A DNA stretch of 64,000 bases from Colwellia sp. (GTDB lineage Bacteria > Pseudomonadota > Gammaproteobacteria > Enterobacterales > Alteromonadaceae). Positions 18,015 to 27,143 of this stretch are shown piece by piece; position 1 is the first letter of the stretch, and the number at the start of each line of letters is the position of its first letter. The notes under the pieces were generated by a model. That model did no database searches and was not told where the DNA came from. It saw only the letters and a program-made list of their open reading frames with translations. The stretch is taken from contig JALJPB010000009.1 of NCBI GenBank assembly GCA_022969175.1, forward strand, positions 60,340 to 124,339. The letters run 5' to 3'. Made by a program: the position numbers and the translations under genes.

Positions 18015-18073
18015 AAATAACGCACCATGAGTGATTATTAAAAAAGAGCCCGTCTAAATACCGATATCATAGA

Positions 18074-18892
18074 TTACCGATACAAAGCCAAAATTTCAGC
18101 TACTTTTTTACGTCCTCCACCATTTTGGCTTATCGTTCTAGAAACTTTTATCGACTTGAATCTTTTAGCATTTTCATAAATTTTTCTCGTCCATATAGTA
18201 TCATGGTTGCTAATTAAAACGCTGACCTTTGAAGAGCTCGATACTTCTTCTGCAGCATTGGCAAGATCTGCTTGTTCATCTAAACCAAACCCGTTGCCTG
18301 AATAACTTGTAAAGCTTGCCGTTTTACTTAATGGCACGTAAGGAGGATCGCAATAGATTACATCACCACATTTAGCTCTTTTAAATGTTTCACGATAACC
18401 TTCACATACAAATGTCGCATTTTGTGATTTTTCAGCAAAAAAAGTTAATTCTGCTTCAGGAAAGTATGGTCGTTTGTATTTACCAAATGGAACATTATAG
18501 CCACCAGACTTATTATAGCGACACAAGCCATTATAGCCATGACGGTTCATATATAAAAATAATAACGATCGGTAATAAGTATCAGAAGTTGCATTAAATT
18601 CTTTTCTTAACTGGTAATACACTTCGCTTTGGTTAGTTTCTGGGACAAATAATTTTGCAGCATCTTCAATATAGTTTTGTGGCTTTTGTTGAAGAATTTT
18701 ATAGAGGTTAATTAGATCTTTATTAATATCATTAAGCGTATAATGTTCATAGTCACTATTTAAAAAAATAGATCCCGCACCAACAAAAGGCTCGATTAGA
18801 TGTTTTCCCTTAGGTAACATTTTATTAATAACATCGCTTAGGCTATATTTCCCACCCGCCCATTTAAGAAAAGATCGATGCTTTTTGTTCAT
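18074..18892 (-). CDS. dam: DNA adenine methyltransferase (GATC-specific Dam type)
   Basis: Dam transfers methyl groups to adenine N6 in GATC, guiding mismatch repair and replication timing. The N-terminal AdoMet motif includes FLKWAGGKYSL and EPFVGAGSIFL. The catalytic motif DPPYVPLS (about 181-188) is intact. The start at 18892 gives 272 residues; a TTG at 18901 is an alternative. Length and context (downstream of damX, aroB and aroK on the same strand) match the classical gammaproteobacterial dam, not a restriction-modification enzyme. Confidence 0.94.
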   Translation of the reverse strand: MNKKHRSFLKWAGGKYSLSDVINKMLPKGKHLIEPFVGAGSIFLNSDYEHYTLNDINKDLINLYKILQQKPQNYIEDAAKLFVPETNQSEVYYQLRKEFNATSDTYYRSLLFLYMNRHGYNGLCRYNKSGGYNVPFGKYKRPYFPEAELTFFAEKSQNATFVCEGYRETFKRAKCGDVIYCDPPYVPLSKTASFTSYSGNGFGLDEQADLANAAEEVSSSSKVSVLISNHDTIWTRKIYENAKRFKSIKVSRTISQNGGGRKKVAEILALYR

Positions 18893-19022
18893 CCCAACCA
18901 ATTGCCTTTTATTTAAACATGATAATATAAATCAAAGACGCGATTGTAGCCTGATTACCTGATGATACCAATCATATTCATAGGTTCTCAGCAGTAATAG
19001 TTCGCAAAATAGAATAAGTTTC

Positions 19023-20375
19023 TTATTGAGAGTGTAGATACTCATTCATTTCATTCTTTATTGCTTCAATTGGTTTAACCCATGGTTTATTTTTTTGCAA
19101 CTCTATCGGCAACATCGATATTACCGCTTGTACATCAGACTTCAGTGGATAAACCCGAGTGGTAATTATAAATACCCTTGCACTATTCAAAACTCGACTA
19201 TAGCTGACAAAATTTTGCTGGTTATATTTTTCCATGAACGCTCTATACGTTTCTAATTTTGAAAAACCTATTATTTGTGCCACATAGCCTTGTTTAATTT
19301 TTTGAAAGTACTCCTCGCTAAGAATTACCTTATTATGTTCAGTTACACTCGGCGAGTCCAAAATAATTGTACTATCAAAAGTATCTGCTTTTAACTCTTC
19401 TACAACGGCAAGCTGTCCAGCTTTCACTCCCTTAGCACTAATTTTTTCAGTGTTTATTTGCCTAGTAATTATTGGCTTAGTTATTAATATGTTTGCTACT
19501 TCATTCGGCTGTGCAATTTCAATTAGCTCACTAGCGGTTTTAGTATCCTTATGAGCCACTAGGTTTTGATATATTTCGCTTGCTCTAGCTTGTGGAGCAG
19601 AGATTTCCATTACCTTAATAAAACTTGAGCTTTCAACCTTTAACGCATCTAACCTCAGGCTATCCTTTTCACCTAAAGAATCAAATTCTGTAAATGTCGG
19701 ACTTTCAGCTTGATATAAAAAAATTAAAGATAATATTGTCGCGCTGCTTAAAAAGGTAACAGCGATCATGCCTTTTCTAAATGGTGTTAATAGCTTTGAA
19801 TGGTTTTTATTGGAAACGAGTGTATCAATACAAATGAGTTGTCCATCTTCAGCAGAAACAATGGATAGCTTTTCTTTAAAAACGACTTTATTATCAGAAA
19901 TTAGCTGTCTCGTTTTTTCTTCCCCTAAAAGTAAAACGTTGACACATCGACCAGCTTTAGCCGCAAGTTCAGCTAGCTGGCAGAACTCATGCATTAGTTG
20001 TAATGAAAGAAATTGAACATTCTCCACAACAATACTTATAACCTCTTTACTACCTTTTGATAGTTTTAGAACAGTAACCGCTAACGCTTCTTCAGGATCA
20101 AATAAGGTATCAACAAAAAGTTGTTCGATTAATCGACACCTTATTTGAATTTCATTAAGTTTAGGGGAGACAGCTATGAAAGCTGCATTATGGTTGCTTG
20201 GTAGTGTTCCAAGAAAGTGACTACCTACTGCTGAATAAACATCACTGCTATCATCAATAACCAATACAGCATGCTTAGAGAAACGCATTATATATTCAAT
20301 ACGGGCATTTGTACTTATACTGGTCACTTTGGTTTCTGTGATAGAGTTTACTTGTTTATTTGCTGGTACGGGCAT
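19023..20375 (-). CDS. damX: DamX-like SPOR-domain cell-division protein
   Basis: A 450-residue inner-membrane protein. The N-terminal cytoplasmic part (about 25-195) resembles the AAA/ExeA-type ATPase domain of DamX but lacks a clear Walker A, as in E. coli. A single transmembrane helix (about 203-223) leads to a long low-complexity periplasmic linker and a C-terminal SPOR domain (about 358-440; GYVAQIIGFSKLETYRAFME). SPOR domains bind denuded septal peptidoglycan. The gene lies between aroB and dam, as in other Gammaproteobacteria, which supports the assignment. Confidence 0.85.
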   Translation of the reverse strand: MPVPANKQVNSITETKVTSISTNARIEYIMRFSKHAVLVIDDSSDVYSAVGSHFLGTLPSNHNAAFIAVSPKLNEIQIRCRLIEQLFVDTLFDPEEALAVTVLKLSKGSKEVISIVVENVQFLSLQLMHEFCQLAELAAKAGRCVNVLLLGEEKTRQLISDNKVVFKEKLSIVSAEDGQLICIDTLVSNKNHSKLLTPFRKGMIAVTFLSSATILSLIFLYQAESPTFTEFDSLGEKDSLRLDALKVESSSFIKVMEISAPQARASEIYQNLVAHKDTKTASELIEIAQPNEVANILITKPIITRQINTEKISAKGVKAGQLAVVEELKADTFDSTIILDSPSVTEHNKVILSEEYFQKIKQGYVAQIIGFSKLETYRAFMEKYNQQNFVSYSRVLNSARVFIITTRVYPLKSDVQAVISMLPIELQKNKPWVKPIEAIKNEMNEYLHSQ

Positions 20376-20424
20376 GCTTCACCTTTAATACGCATTAAAC
20401 ACTCATAGTTAAGTGTTCATACTG

Positions 20425-21489
20425 TTATAAAATTTGTTGAAGCATTTCCTCAGTGATATCATCGCGGATTTCAGATTGCCCAATTGCTGTAGGAACTATA
20501 AATCTGAGCTTACCCGCGATATTCTTCTTATCTCTTTGCATATGAGGGATAAACTCATTAAACCCCATAGATTCTGGAGCAAGTAATGGTAACTCAAATA
20601 CTGCAATAAGAGACTCAATTCGACGAAGATCTGACACTTCAAGCAAATTCATTGCTACTGCCAATTTAGCAGCAAGTACCATGCCAGTAGCAACTGCTTC
20701 GCCATGAAGCCATTTACCGTATCCAAGCTCAGCTTCAATAGCATGCCCAAAGGTGTGCCCTAAGTTTAATAATGCCCTTACTCCTGATTCTTTTTCGTCA
20801 GCAGAAACTATTTTAGCTTTACACTTGCAGCAAGTTTCAATCATTTTAATTAATACTGAACTATCACCTGCCTTTATCAAATCAACATTAGCTTCTAACC
20901 AATTAAAAAATTGATTGTCTCCTAAAATACCATATTTAATAACTTCAGCCATTCCTGCATTAAATTCCCGTTTAGGTAGGGTCTTTAAACTGTCAATATC
21001 AATTATAACAGCCTTGGGCTGATAGAATGCACCTATCATATTTTTACCAAGGGGATGGTTAACCGCAGTTTTTCCACCAACTGATGAATCAACTTGAGAA
21101 AGTACCGTTGTTGGAATTTGAATAAAATTAATTCCACGTTGATAACAAGCAGCCGCAAAACCAGTGATATCTCCGATAACACCGCCACCTAGGGCAATTA
21201 GTGTACTGTCACGTCCGTGTAAATTGGTAAGCAAGTGAGATATGATTTTTTCAAAGTTAACTAAATTTTTTTCAGCTTCCCCATCAGGTAAAACTATAGT
21301 ATCAACTTGAAAACTAGATAATTGTGATATCAGAATATCTAGGTATAAGGGTTGTACAATATCGTTAGTAACAATACAAACCCTATTACCTGAAATGTGC
21401 TGTGAAAGTATTTCTTTAGCAGTAAGTAACCCTTTATCAATATAAATAGGGTAACTTCGCTCAGCTAGATCAACGTATAACTTTGTCAT
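20425..21489 (-). CDS. aroB: 3-dehydroquinate synthase
   Basis: AroB converts DAHP to 3-dehydroquinate, the second step of the shikimate pathway, using NAD and Zn2+. The 354-residue protein has the NAD-binding and active-site segments [28 protein letters not shown] and [20 protein letters not shown], and the zinc-ligand region [20 protein letters not shown]. Length is normal (about 350-360). Its ATG follows the aroK stop by 2 bp, and damX follows by about 50 bp, forming the classic aroK-aroB-damX-dam operon. Confidence 0.97.
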   Translation of the reverse strand: MTKLYVDLAERSYPIYIDKGLLTAKEILSQHISGNRVCIVTNDIVQPLYLDILISQLSSFQVDTIVLPDGEAEKNLVNFEKIISHLLTNLHGRDSTLIALGGGVIGDITGFAAACYQRGINFIQIPTTVLSQVDSSVGGKTAVNHPLGKNMIGAFYQPKAVIIDIDSLKTLPKREFNAGMAEVIKYGILGDNQFFNWLEANVDLIKAGDSSVLIKMIETCCKCKAKIVSADEKESGVRALLNLGHTFGHAIEAELGYGKWLHGEAVATGMVLAAKLAVAMNLLEVSDLRRIESLIAVFELPLLAPESMGFNEFIPHMQRDKKNIAGKLRFIVPTAIGQSEIRDDITEEMLQQIL

Positions 21490-21491
21490 AG

Positions 21492-22010
21492 TTAAAAATC
21501 TAAACGTTCTACTATTTTATGTGCAACAACTTTCGCACTTTGATCATCCGTTTTCACGATAACATCAGCGATTTCTTCATACAAAGGATTACGTTCAACA
21601 GCTAGCTTTTCAAGCACTGAACGAGGGTCTTCAGAGGTTTGTAATAAAGGACGACGACGATCACGCTGAGTACGAGCCACTTGTTTATCAATAGTAGTTT
21701 CAAGATAAACTACAATGCCACGAGCGGACAGTCTATTGCGAACTTGAGCGCTGATTACCGAACCACCACCCGTTGCTAAAACAATACCCTGCTTTTCTGT
21801 CAGGTCATCTATAATTGATTCTTCTCTTTTACGAAAGCCTTCTTCGCCTTCAAGATCAAATACCCAAGCGATATCGGCACCAGTACGGCGTTCTATCTCT
21901 TGATCTGAATCAAAAAATTCTAGATGCAATCTATCAGCTAATTCTCTGCCAATAGTGCTTTTGCCGGCGCCCATAGGCCCAACAAGGAATACGTTACGTT
22001 TTTCAGCCAT
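21492..22010 (-). CDS. aroK: Shikimate kinase I
   Basis: AroK phosphorylates shikimate at O3 using ATP. The 172-residue protein has the Walker A loop [15 protein letters not shown] (11-25), the shikimate-binding [16 protein letters not shown], the Walker B-like GGGSV and the lid RDRRRPLL. Length matches the AroK type. It lies about 150 bp downstream of pilQ on the same strand, as in other Gammaproteobacteria. That gap may hold a separate promoter for aroKB; I see only an AT-rich stretch and a GC-rich GAGGG/CCCTC repeat near 22051-22066. Confidence 0.97.
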   Translation of the reverse strand: MAEKRNVFLVGPMGAGKSTIGRELADRLHLEFFDSDQEIERRTGADIAWVFDLEGEEGFRKREESIIDDLTEKQGIVLATGGGSVISAQVRNRLSARGIVVYLETTIDKQVARTQRDRRRPLLQTSEDPRSVLEKLAVERNPLYEEIADVIVKTDDQSAKVVAHKIVERLDF

Positions 22011-22163
22011 TTGTCTAACTTAAACTCGTTATAATTTACGTGAATAGGTAAGAGGGAACCCCCTCGAAAATTTCAAGGGCGCAATTATCGCAATTCTTCG
22101 ACCTAGATTGCAAGTAAGAATGCAATAACTGGGGATAAAAAGTCCAATTACTGCATATTTTAG

Positions 22164-24233
22164 TTAAAAATGTTCAGTAACTATGCGAGGAGTAACAAAA
22201 ATTAATAATTCTTTTTTCTCATTAAAGTTGTTTGTATTTCTAAACATCCACCCGATATAAGGAATATCACCTAAAACTGGTATTTTTGATACGCTACTTA
22301 TTATTGCTTGTTGATAGATACCACCAAGAACTATTGTTTCACCATTATTTACTAAAACCTGTGTACCAATTCGCTGGGTATCAATGGCTGGTGCTTGCCC
22401 GTTAGTAACGTCTGATACCGTATCTTGTGTTATCAATAAATCTAAGATGATTTTGTCATCAGGGGTAATGTGAGGCGTAACCGTTAAGCTTAATACTGCT
22501 TTTTTAAATTGAACAGCAGTTGCACCACTAGAAGCAGCTTGTTGATAAGGTATTTCAACACCTTGTTCAATGTAAGCTTCTTTTTGATTTGCCGTTGTAA
22601 TACGAGGACTTGCAATGATCTCGCCCTTATTCTCTTTTTCCATCGCTGACAGTTCTAAATCAAGTATCGTTCCATTTGCTAGACGGGCTACCTGAAAAGC
22701 AATTGTTCCTGCGGCACTGGCCACAGGTAAATTAACATTCAGTCTGTCCGATAAAGAAGGTACTGTAGAAGGTGAAGAGTTCATACTGTTCATGGCTTCT
22801 AAAGTTCCCGAGGTATCAATATCACCATCGGAATTAGAAGTAACGCCCCAGCGAATACCTAATTCTTCATTAATGTTATCTTTAACGGTTACCATCCTAG
22901 CTTCAATAACAACTTGCCTTACCGCAATGTCCAAAATGCTGACCATTCGCTTAATATCTTCAATACTTGCAGCAGTATCTCTTAGTAGCAACGTATTAGT
23001 TCTTTCATCAACGGATACACTGCCTCTAGTTGATAAAATGCTAGTATCATCATTTTTGATAAGACTGGCTAAATCACTTGCTTTCGCGTAGTTAATTTGA
23101 ACATATTCAGAATATAAAGGCGCTAATTCTTCTACTTGCTGTCTTGCTTGTAGTATTTTAGCTTCGCGAGCTGCTAACTCATCGCTAGGAGCAACCATCA
23201 ATATATTGCCTTCCATGCGTTTATCAAGGCCTTTCACTTTTAAGATTATATCTAATGCTTGATCCCATGGAACACCATCCAATCTCAAAGTAATGCTACC
23301 TGTCACCGTATCACTGGTAATTAAGTTAAAACTATTAAAGTCTGCAATAATCTGTAGTGCTGTTCTTACTGGGATATCTTGGAAGTCCAATGTCATTTTA
23401 CGACCAGTAAAATCATCAGTTCCACCTAAGTAAGCAGGTATTTTTTCAGCCGATTTTTTTACCGTAAGTATAAATACATTTTCAACTTGTTCATGTTCGA
23501 AAGTAAAGTTGCTATTAATATCAACTACCAATCTTGCATTCCGTCCATCTTTAAAAGTTTCAACTCCAGTTATAACTGTACCAAAGTCTGTAACGTCCAA
23601 TTTATATAATAAATCTTCAACTATTTGGGTATTGTGAAATTCAATATAAACTTTGCCCAATTTGTCACTTACATCAACAGCAACAGAATTTTCACTAAGA
23701 TTAACGATGACTTGACCTTCGTTTTCGGAACCGCGTCTGAAGTCGAGTGATTCAATATTATTAATAAATTGCTCACCCCCAGCCGACAACTCTTCTACAA
23801 TGGCTGCTGATTGACCATAGTTTAACGTCACCGAAAATTGGTCACCTTCAATAGCGACATCAAAAACACCTAAGTGCTCTAAATTCACCATGGCGACTAA
23901 TTTATCTCCCACAGCCGTAATTTGTATATCTTTCACACCGGCATGATTTACAAGTGTATCGCTAATACCATCTTCGAAATCTACTGCATCAAAAGTAATT
24001 TCAATGTAAGCCGGATTCATCGATGTTTTAACTTCAGGATGGCCTTTGATATCTTCAGAAAAAGAGAATACCAATTCAATTTGATCATTATGAATAGTGT
24101 TATAAGCAATACCCGTGAAGTCAGAGGCAGAGGCAAATGGAGATAATAATAGTAAGCAACTTATCAATATTGCTTTAATATTATTGAAATGGGTAAAGAC
24201 TTTGTAATTCTTTGTTTTTATAAATAACATCAT
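22164..24233 (-). CDS. pilQ: Type IV pilus secretin PilQ
   Basis: PilQ forms the outer-membrane channel through which type IV pili extend. The 689-residue protein has a signal peptide (about 20-37, ending ASA) and two N-terminal AMIN domains that bind peptidoglycan (about 40-255). Next come an STN/N0 domain (about 280-350; FQDIPVRTALQIIADF) and an N1 domain. The secretin domain (about 430-685) includes EARMVTVKDNINEELGIRWG and the conserved VPVLGDIPYIGWMFRN-like segment. Last gene of pilMNOPQ. Complete. Confidence 0.96.
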   Translation of the reverse strand: MMLFIKTKNYKVFTHFNNIKAILISCLLLLSPFASASDFTGIAYNTIHNDQIELVFSFSEDIKGHPEVKTSMNPAYIEITFDAVDFEDGISDTLVNHAGVKDIQITAVGDKLVAMVNLEHLGVFDVAIEGDQFSVTLNYGQSAAIVEELSAGGEQFINNIESLDFRRGSENEGQVIVNLSENSVAVDVSDKLGKVYIEFHNTQIVEDLLYKLDVTDFGTVITGVETFKDGRNARLVVDINSNFTFEHEQVENVFILTVKKSAEKIPAYLGGTDDFTGRKMTLDFQDIPVRTALQIIADFNSFNLITSDTVTGSITLRLDGVPWDQALDIILKVKGLDKRMEGNILMVAPSDELAAREAKILQARQQVEELAPLYSEYVQINYAKASDLASLIKNDDTSILSTRGSVSVDERTNTLLLRDTAASIEDIKRMVSILDIAVRQVVIEARMVTVKDNINEELGIRWGVTSNSDGDIDTSGTLEAMNSMNSSPSTVPSLSDRLNVNLPVASAAGTIAFQVARLANGTILDLELSAMEKENKGEIIASPRITTANQKEAYIEQGVEIPYQQAASSGATAVQFKKAVLSLTVTPHITPDDKIILDLLITQDTVSDVTNGQAPAIDTQRIGTQVLVNNGETIVLGGIYQQAIISSVSKIPVLGDIPYIGWMFRNTNNFNEKKELLIFVTPRIVTEHF

Positions 24234-24241
24234 GATTTCCC

Positions 24242-24766
24242 TTACCTTTCCGTATCAGAAACAGCTAAATTGATAACAGTTTCTCGCTCTACCCAACAAC
24301 CAGCACCATCAGGAGTTAATTCGATTACTTTCACAGTTTTAATACCTACTTCTATTATTCGACCGTTATAAAGTCCAACATAATTACCAACAGAGACACG
24401 ATGTAACGTCGCATCTGAAGCTTCTAATAATGCCCATATTATATTTTCGTCCCCTAAGGTACCTCGCATCACTAAATCACCTAAAGCAAACTTTTCTAGA
24501 GGTTGTTTACGGCGTCGAGGATCAGGACTTAAACATCCTGACATTTGCTGCATTTTCTCTTGTATAACTTCAGGTTTAGGGGCTACAAATGGGCTACGTA
24601 ACTCTTCCGAAGAATAATTAAAAGATGAAAAAACGGGTACTTCTGGCATAGGCTCAATGTATGCTTTAGTTGTTGCTTTAACTTTCGCAATGTGACTTTT
24701 AATTTCACTTACATCATCGAAACAACCGGTTAAGACTAAGACACTAAATAAGACTAATTTTTTCAT
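24242..24766 (-). CDS. pilP: Type IV pilus lipoprotein PilP
   Basis: PilP is an inner-membrane lipoprotein linking the PilN-PilO complex to the PilQ secretin. The 174-residue protein has a lipobox LTGC (Cys15), an extended linker (about 16-75; it contains ELRSPFVAPKP, typical of PilP) and a C-terminal beta-sandwich (about 90-170; FALGDLVMRGTLG and GNYVGLYNGRI). It overlaps pilO by one base (TAATG) and precedes pilQ by 8 bp. Confidence 0.94.
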   Translation of the reverse strand: MKKLVLFSVLVLTGCFDDVSEIKSHIAKVKATTKAYIEPMPEVPVFSSFNYSSEELRSPFVAPKPEVIQEKMQQMSGCLSPDPRRRKQPLEKFALGDLVMRGTLGDENIIWALLEASDATLHRVSVGNYVGLYNGRIIEVGIKTVKVIELTPDGAGCWVERETVINLAVSDTER

Positions 24767-25359
24767 TATTGTGCAGCCTCTTGATAGCGATAAGTTTTTG
24801 CCTGCAACTTTAACCTAAGACCATCAGTGCTTGCTTTGGCAATCTCTACAGTAAAATCATGTAAGGTTACAATTCTTGGTAAACCCGCTATTTCACTAAC
24901 AAAATTACCGAATTGATGGTATGAACCAATAACCTCAATATCGATGGGTAATTCTATATAAATCTCTTTAACAATCTCTGGTTGCCAGTTTAATTTAACA
25001 AAATCTAATCCACTTGTTGTGCCGATAAAAGTAATATCATCGAGTAAACCAGGGATTTCATGACTGTCGGGTAAACTTCTTAACTGGTTAGCAAAAATAC
25101 TTTCCGCTTCAATCATTTGAGCTTTAAATAGCTCTAAATTAGCGGCGATACGGTATTTGCTTGAAAACTGTTGTGTCAGTGTACTCTCTTCAACAACAAC
25201 TCTATCTAACTGGTCCATTTTGTCACTAATGAGAAAAAAATATCCCATAAAGACAACAACAACAGCTAAGAATATCGAGAGCAATATTTTTGCTGCCGCA
25301 GGCCATTGCCCAATATTCTCAAGCTCCAAGTCATCAAATTGTGATAAATCAAAATTCAT
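24766..25359 (-). CDS. pilO: Type IV pilus inner-membrane protein PilO
   Basis: PilO dimerises with PilN in the inner membrane to form the alignment complex between the pilus motor and the secretin. The 197-residue protein has one transmembrane helix (about 26-45), a periplasmic coiled coil (about 48-95) and a ferredoxin-like fold (about 95-190; ending in LQAKTYRYQE). The N-terminal DLSQFDDLELENIGQWPAAA is typical of PilO. It overlaps pilN and pilP by one base each. Confidence 0.94.
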   Translation of the reverse strand: MNFDLSQFDDLELENIGQWPAAAKILLSIFLAVVVVFMGYFFLISDKMDQLDRVVVEESTLTQQFSSKYRIAANLELFKAQMIEAESIFANQLRSLPDSHEIPGLLDDITFIGTTSGLDFVKLNWQPEIVKEIYIELPIDIEVIGSYHQFGNFVSEIAGLPRIVTLHDFTVEIAKASTDGLRLKLQAKTYRYQEAAQ

Positions 25360-25949
25360 TATTTACCTCCTTTAAATGCTTGTTCAACAGCTGCATCTAA
25401 ATCATCAACAAGACCCTTAATACGAATACTCATTTTAAAGTCACTTAATAATTTTCGGGCTTTTTCATCTGTAACAATAGACTCAGGCGTTGCATCTGTA
25501 AATAAATCGGATAAACCTATGGCACGAATCATATTAGCCAAATGGTTGTTTGATTCACTTTTACCGTGAATCGAAATACTGTTTCCTTTCTTTACAAGTT
25601 TAGTAATATAAATCCCATTGGGAATTACCTTCGCAATTTCATCGAGTACTTGAGTACCAACATTTCGACTACGTTGCAACTGTTCAATAACACTTATACG
25701 TTTTTGTAGTGCAATCTTTTTATTTTTTAATTCTTTAATTTCAGCAATTCGTATATCTAGTAACTGGATTTCATTTTTTAAATATTGATTTTTGGTAATC
25801 TGGCCATCAATTTGCGCCTGGTAAAATAAACTAACAGAAAAAACCAAAGCTAAAGAGAGTAAAGCAATAACCGTCAGCGCTGTGAAGAATTCTTTTTGTT
25901 GTACCTTTAAAGCTTCTTCACGCCAAGGGAGTAGATTTATATGTGCCAT
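25359..25949 (-). CDS. pilN: Type IV pilus inner-membrane protein PilN
   Basis: The 196-residue PilN begins with AHINLLPWREEALKVQQKEF. This carries the INLLPWR motif that binds the PilM actin-like protein in the cytoplasm. One transmembrane helix (about 23-43), a coiled coil (about 45-95) and a periplasmic ferredoxin-like domain follow. It overlaps pilM by 13 bp and pilO by one base, so translation of the set is coupled. Confidence 0.95.
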   Translation of the reverse strand: MAHINLLPWREEALKVQQKEFFTALTVIALLSLALVFSVSLFYQAQIDGQITKNQYLKNEIQLLDIRIAEIKELKNKKIALQKRISVIEQLQRSRNVGTQVLDEIAKVIPNGIYITKLVKKGNSISIHGKSESNNHLANMIRAIGLSDLFTDATPESIVTDEKARKLLSDFKMSIRIKGLVDDLDAAVEQAFKGGK

Positions 25950-27016
25950 GGCGTAAAACTCCTTAACGCTAAACCCGAAGCAACCATCAATTGTGGTGCT
26001 ATTGATTTCAGTTCTTTTAGATCTACATCCCCAGCAATACCCATATGGTCAAAAGGATTCGAGATAACGGTGTAGATACCAAGTTCTTCTGTTAATAATT
26101 CCTGTATTCCTTCCACAAGAGCCGTCCCTCCAGAAATAACTAAGTAATCAACTTTTTCATAACCACTTGAAGTCAAAAACATTTGAATAGCACGACGTAT
26201 TTGTTGTACAAGAATGGTATGAAAAGGAGCGAGTACTTCAAATCTATAGTTAGGTGGTAAATCGCCATTGATTTTTGCTTTTTCAGCTTCTTCAAACGAT
26301 TTATTATAATAAGAAACTATGGAACGAGTATATTGCTCACCGCCAAATATTTGATCTCGACTATAAACATTTTTACTTGCGTTGGAGGCTGAAAACAAAG
26401 TCATATTAGCGCCAATATCAACAATGGCGACCATTTTATCTTTTGCATCATCGGGGAGCATTGGTAAACAAAGATCAAATGTTCGACTTACCGCGTAAGA
26501 CTCAACATCTATTACCTTAGCCTCAAAGTCACCCGAGTCCAGTGCTGCAACTCTAGCTTCAATAGATTCAGTTCGAGCAGCACTAAGTAATACATTTATT
26601 TTTGTCGGGTCTGACTCATTAACATCTAAAGACTCGAAATCTAGACTGACTTCATCTAACGGATATGGAATTAGGCTGTCAGCTTCTATCTCTATTTGGC
26701 TTGCAAGCTCATCTTCAGAGAGCGTAACATCCATATAAATAATTTTAGTTATGACTGTCTGCCCAGATACTGCAGCTGCCGCAAATTTAACCGAAGAGTT
26801 GATTTTCTTACGAATTTTAGCAATAACATTGCCAACAGCTTCAATATCTTGAATTTCACGGTCAACAACCGTGCCTCTAGGCATCGGCTCAATAGCGTAA
26901 TCCTCAAGAACATACCCTTCACTTCCCTGACTTAATAAAACAGCCTTAACTGCGTGAGATCCAATATCAATCCCAACCATCAGAGATGTTTTCTTTTTCC
27001 ATAATTGGCTTAGCAT
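25937..27016 (-). CDS. pilM: Type IV pilus assembly actin-like ATPase PilM
   Basis: A 359-residue cytoplasmic actin-fold protein that binds the N-terminus of PilN. The phosphate-1 loop MVGIDIGSHAVKAVLLSQ (about 13-30), the connecting and phosphate-2 segments (AIVDIGANMTLFSA) and the adenosine region (VISGGTALVEGIQELL) are visible. First gene of the pilMNOPQ operon, divergent from mrcA across a 127-bp promoter region. This is the standard gammaproteobacterial arrangement. Confidence 0.96.
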   Translation of the reverse strand: MLSQLWKKKTSLMVGIDIGSHAVKAVLLSQGSEGYVLEDYAIEPMPRGTVVDREIQDIEAVGNVIAKIRKKINSSVKFAAAAVSGQTVITKIIYMDVTLSEDELASQIEIEADSLIPYPLDEVSLDFESLDVNESDPTKINVLLSAARTESIEARVAALDSGDFEAKVIDVESYAVSRTFDLCLPMLPDDAKDKMVAIVDIGANMTLFSASNASKNVYSRDQIFGGEQYTRSIVSYYNKSFEEAEKAKINGDLPPNYRFEVLAPFHTILVQQIRRAIQMFLTSSGYEKVDYLVISGGTALVEGIQELLTEELGIYTVISNPFDHMGIAGDVDLKELKSIAPQLMVASGLALRSFTPWHI

Positions 27017-27143
27017 AACATCCTACTAAATATTATTTTTATATTTATTTAAACATAATATACACATAAATACATTTATTACATGGTTTTACACGATATA
27101 CTAGCACTATATTACAAATTTACGAATAAAATGAGTTTTAATA

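Noticed and set aside
18074..18892. Dam as part of a restriction-modification system
   Set aside because: No endonuclease gene is adjacent, and the aroK-aroB-damX-dam order is the housekeeping arrangement.
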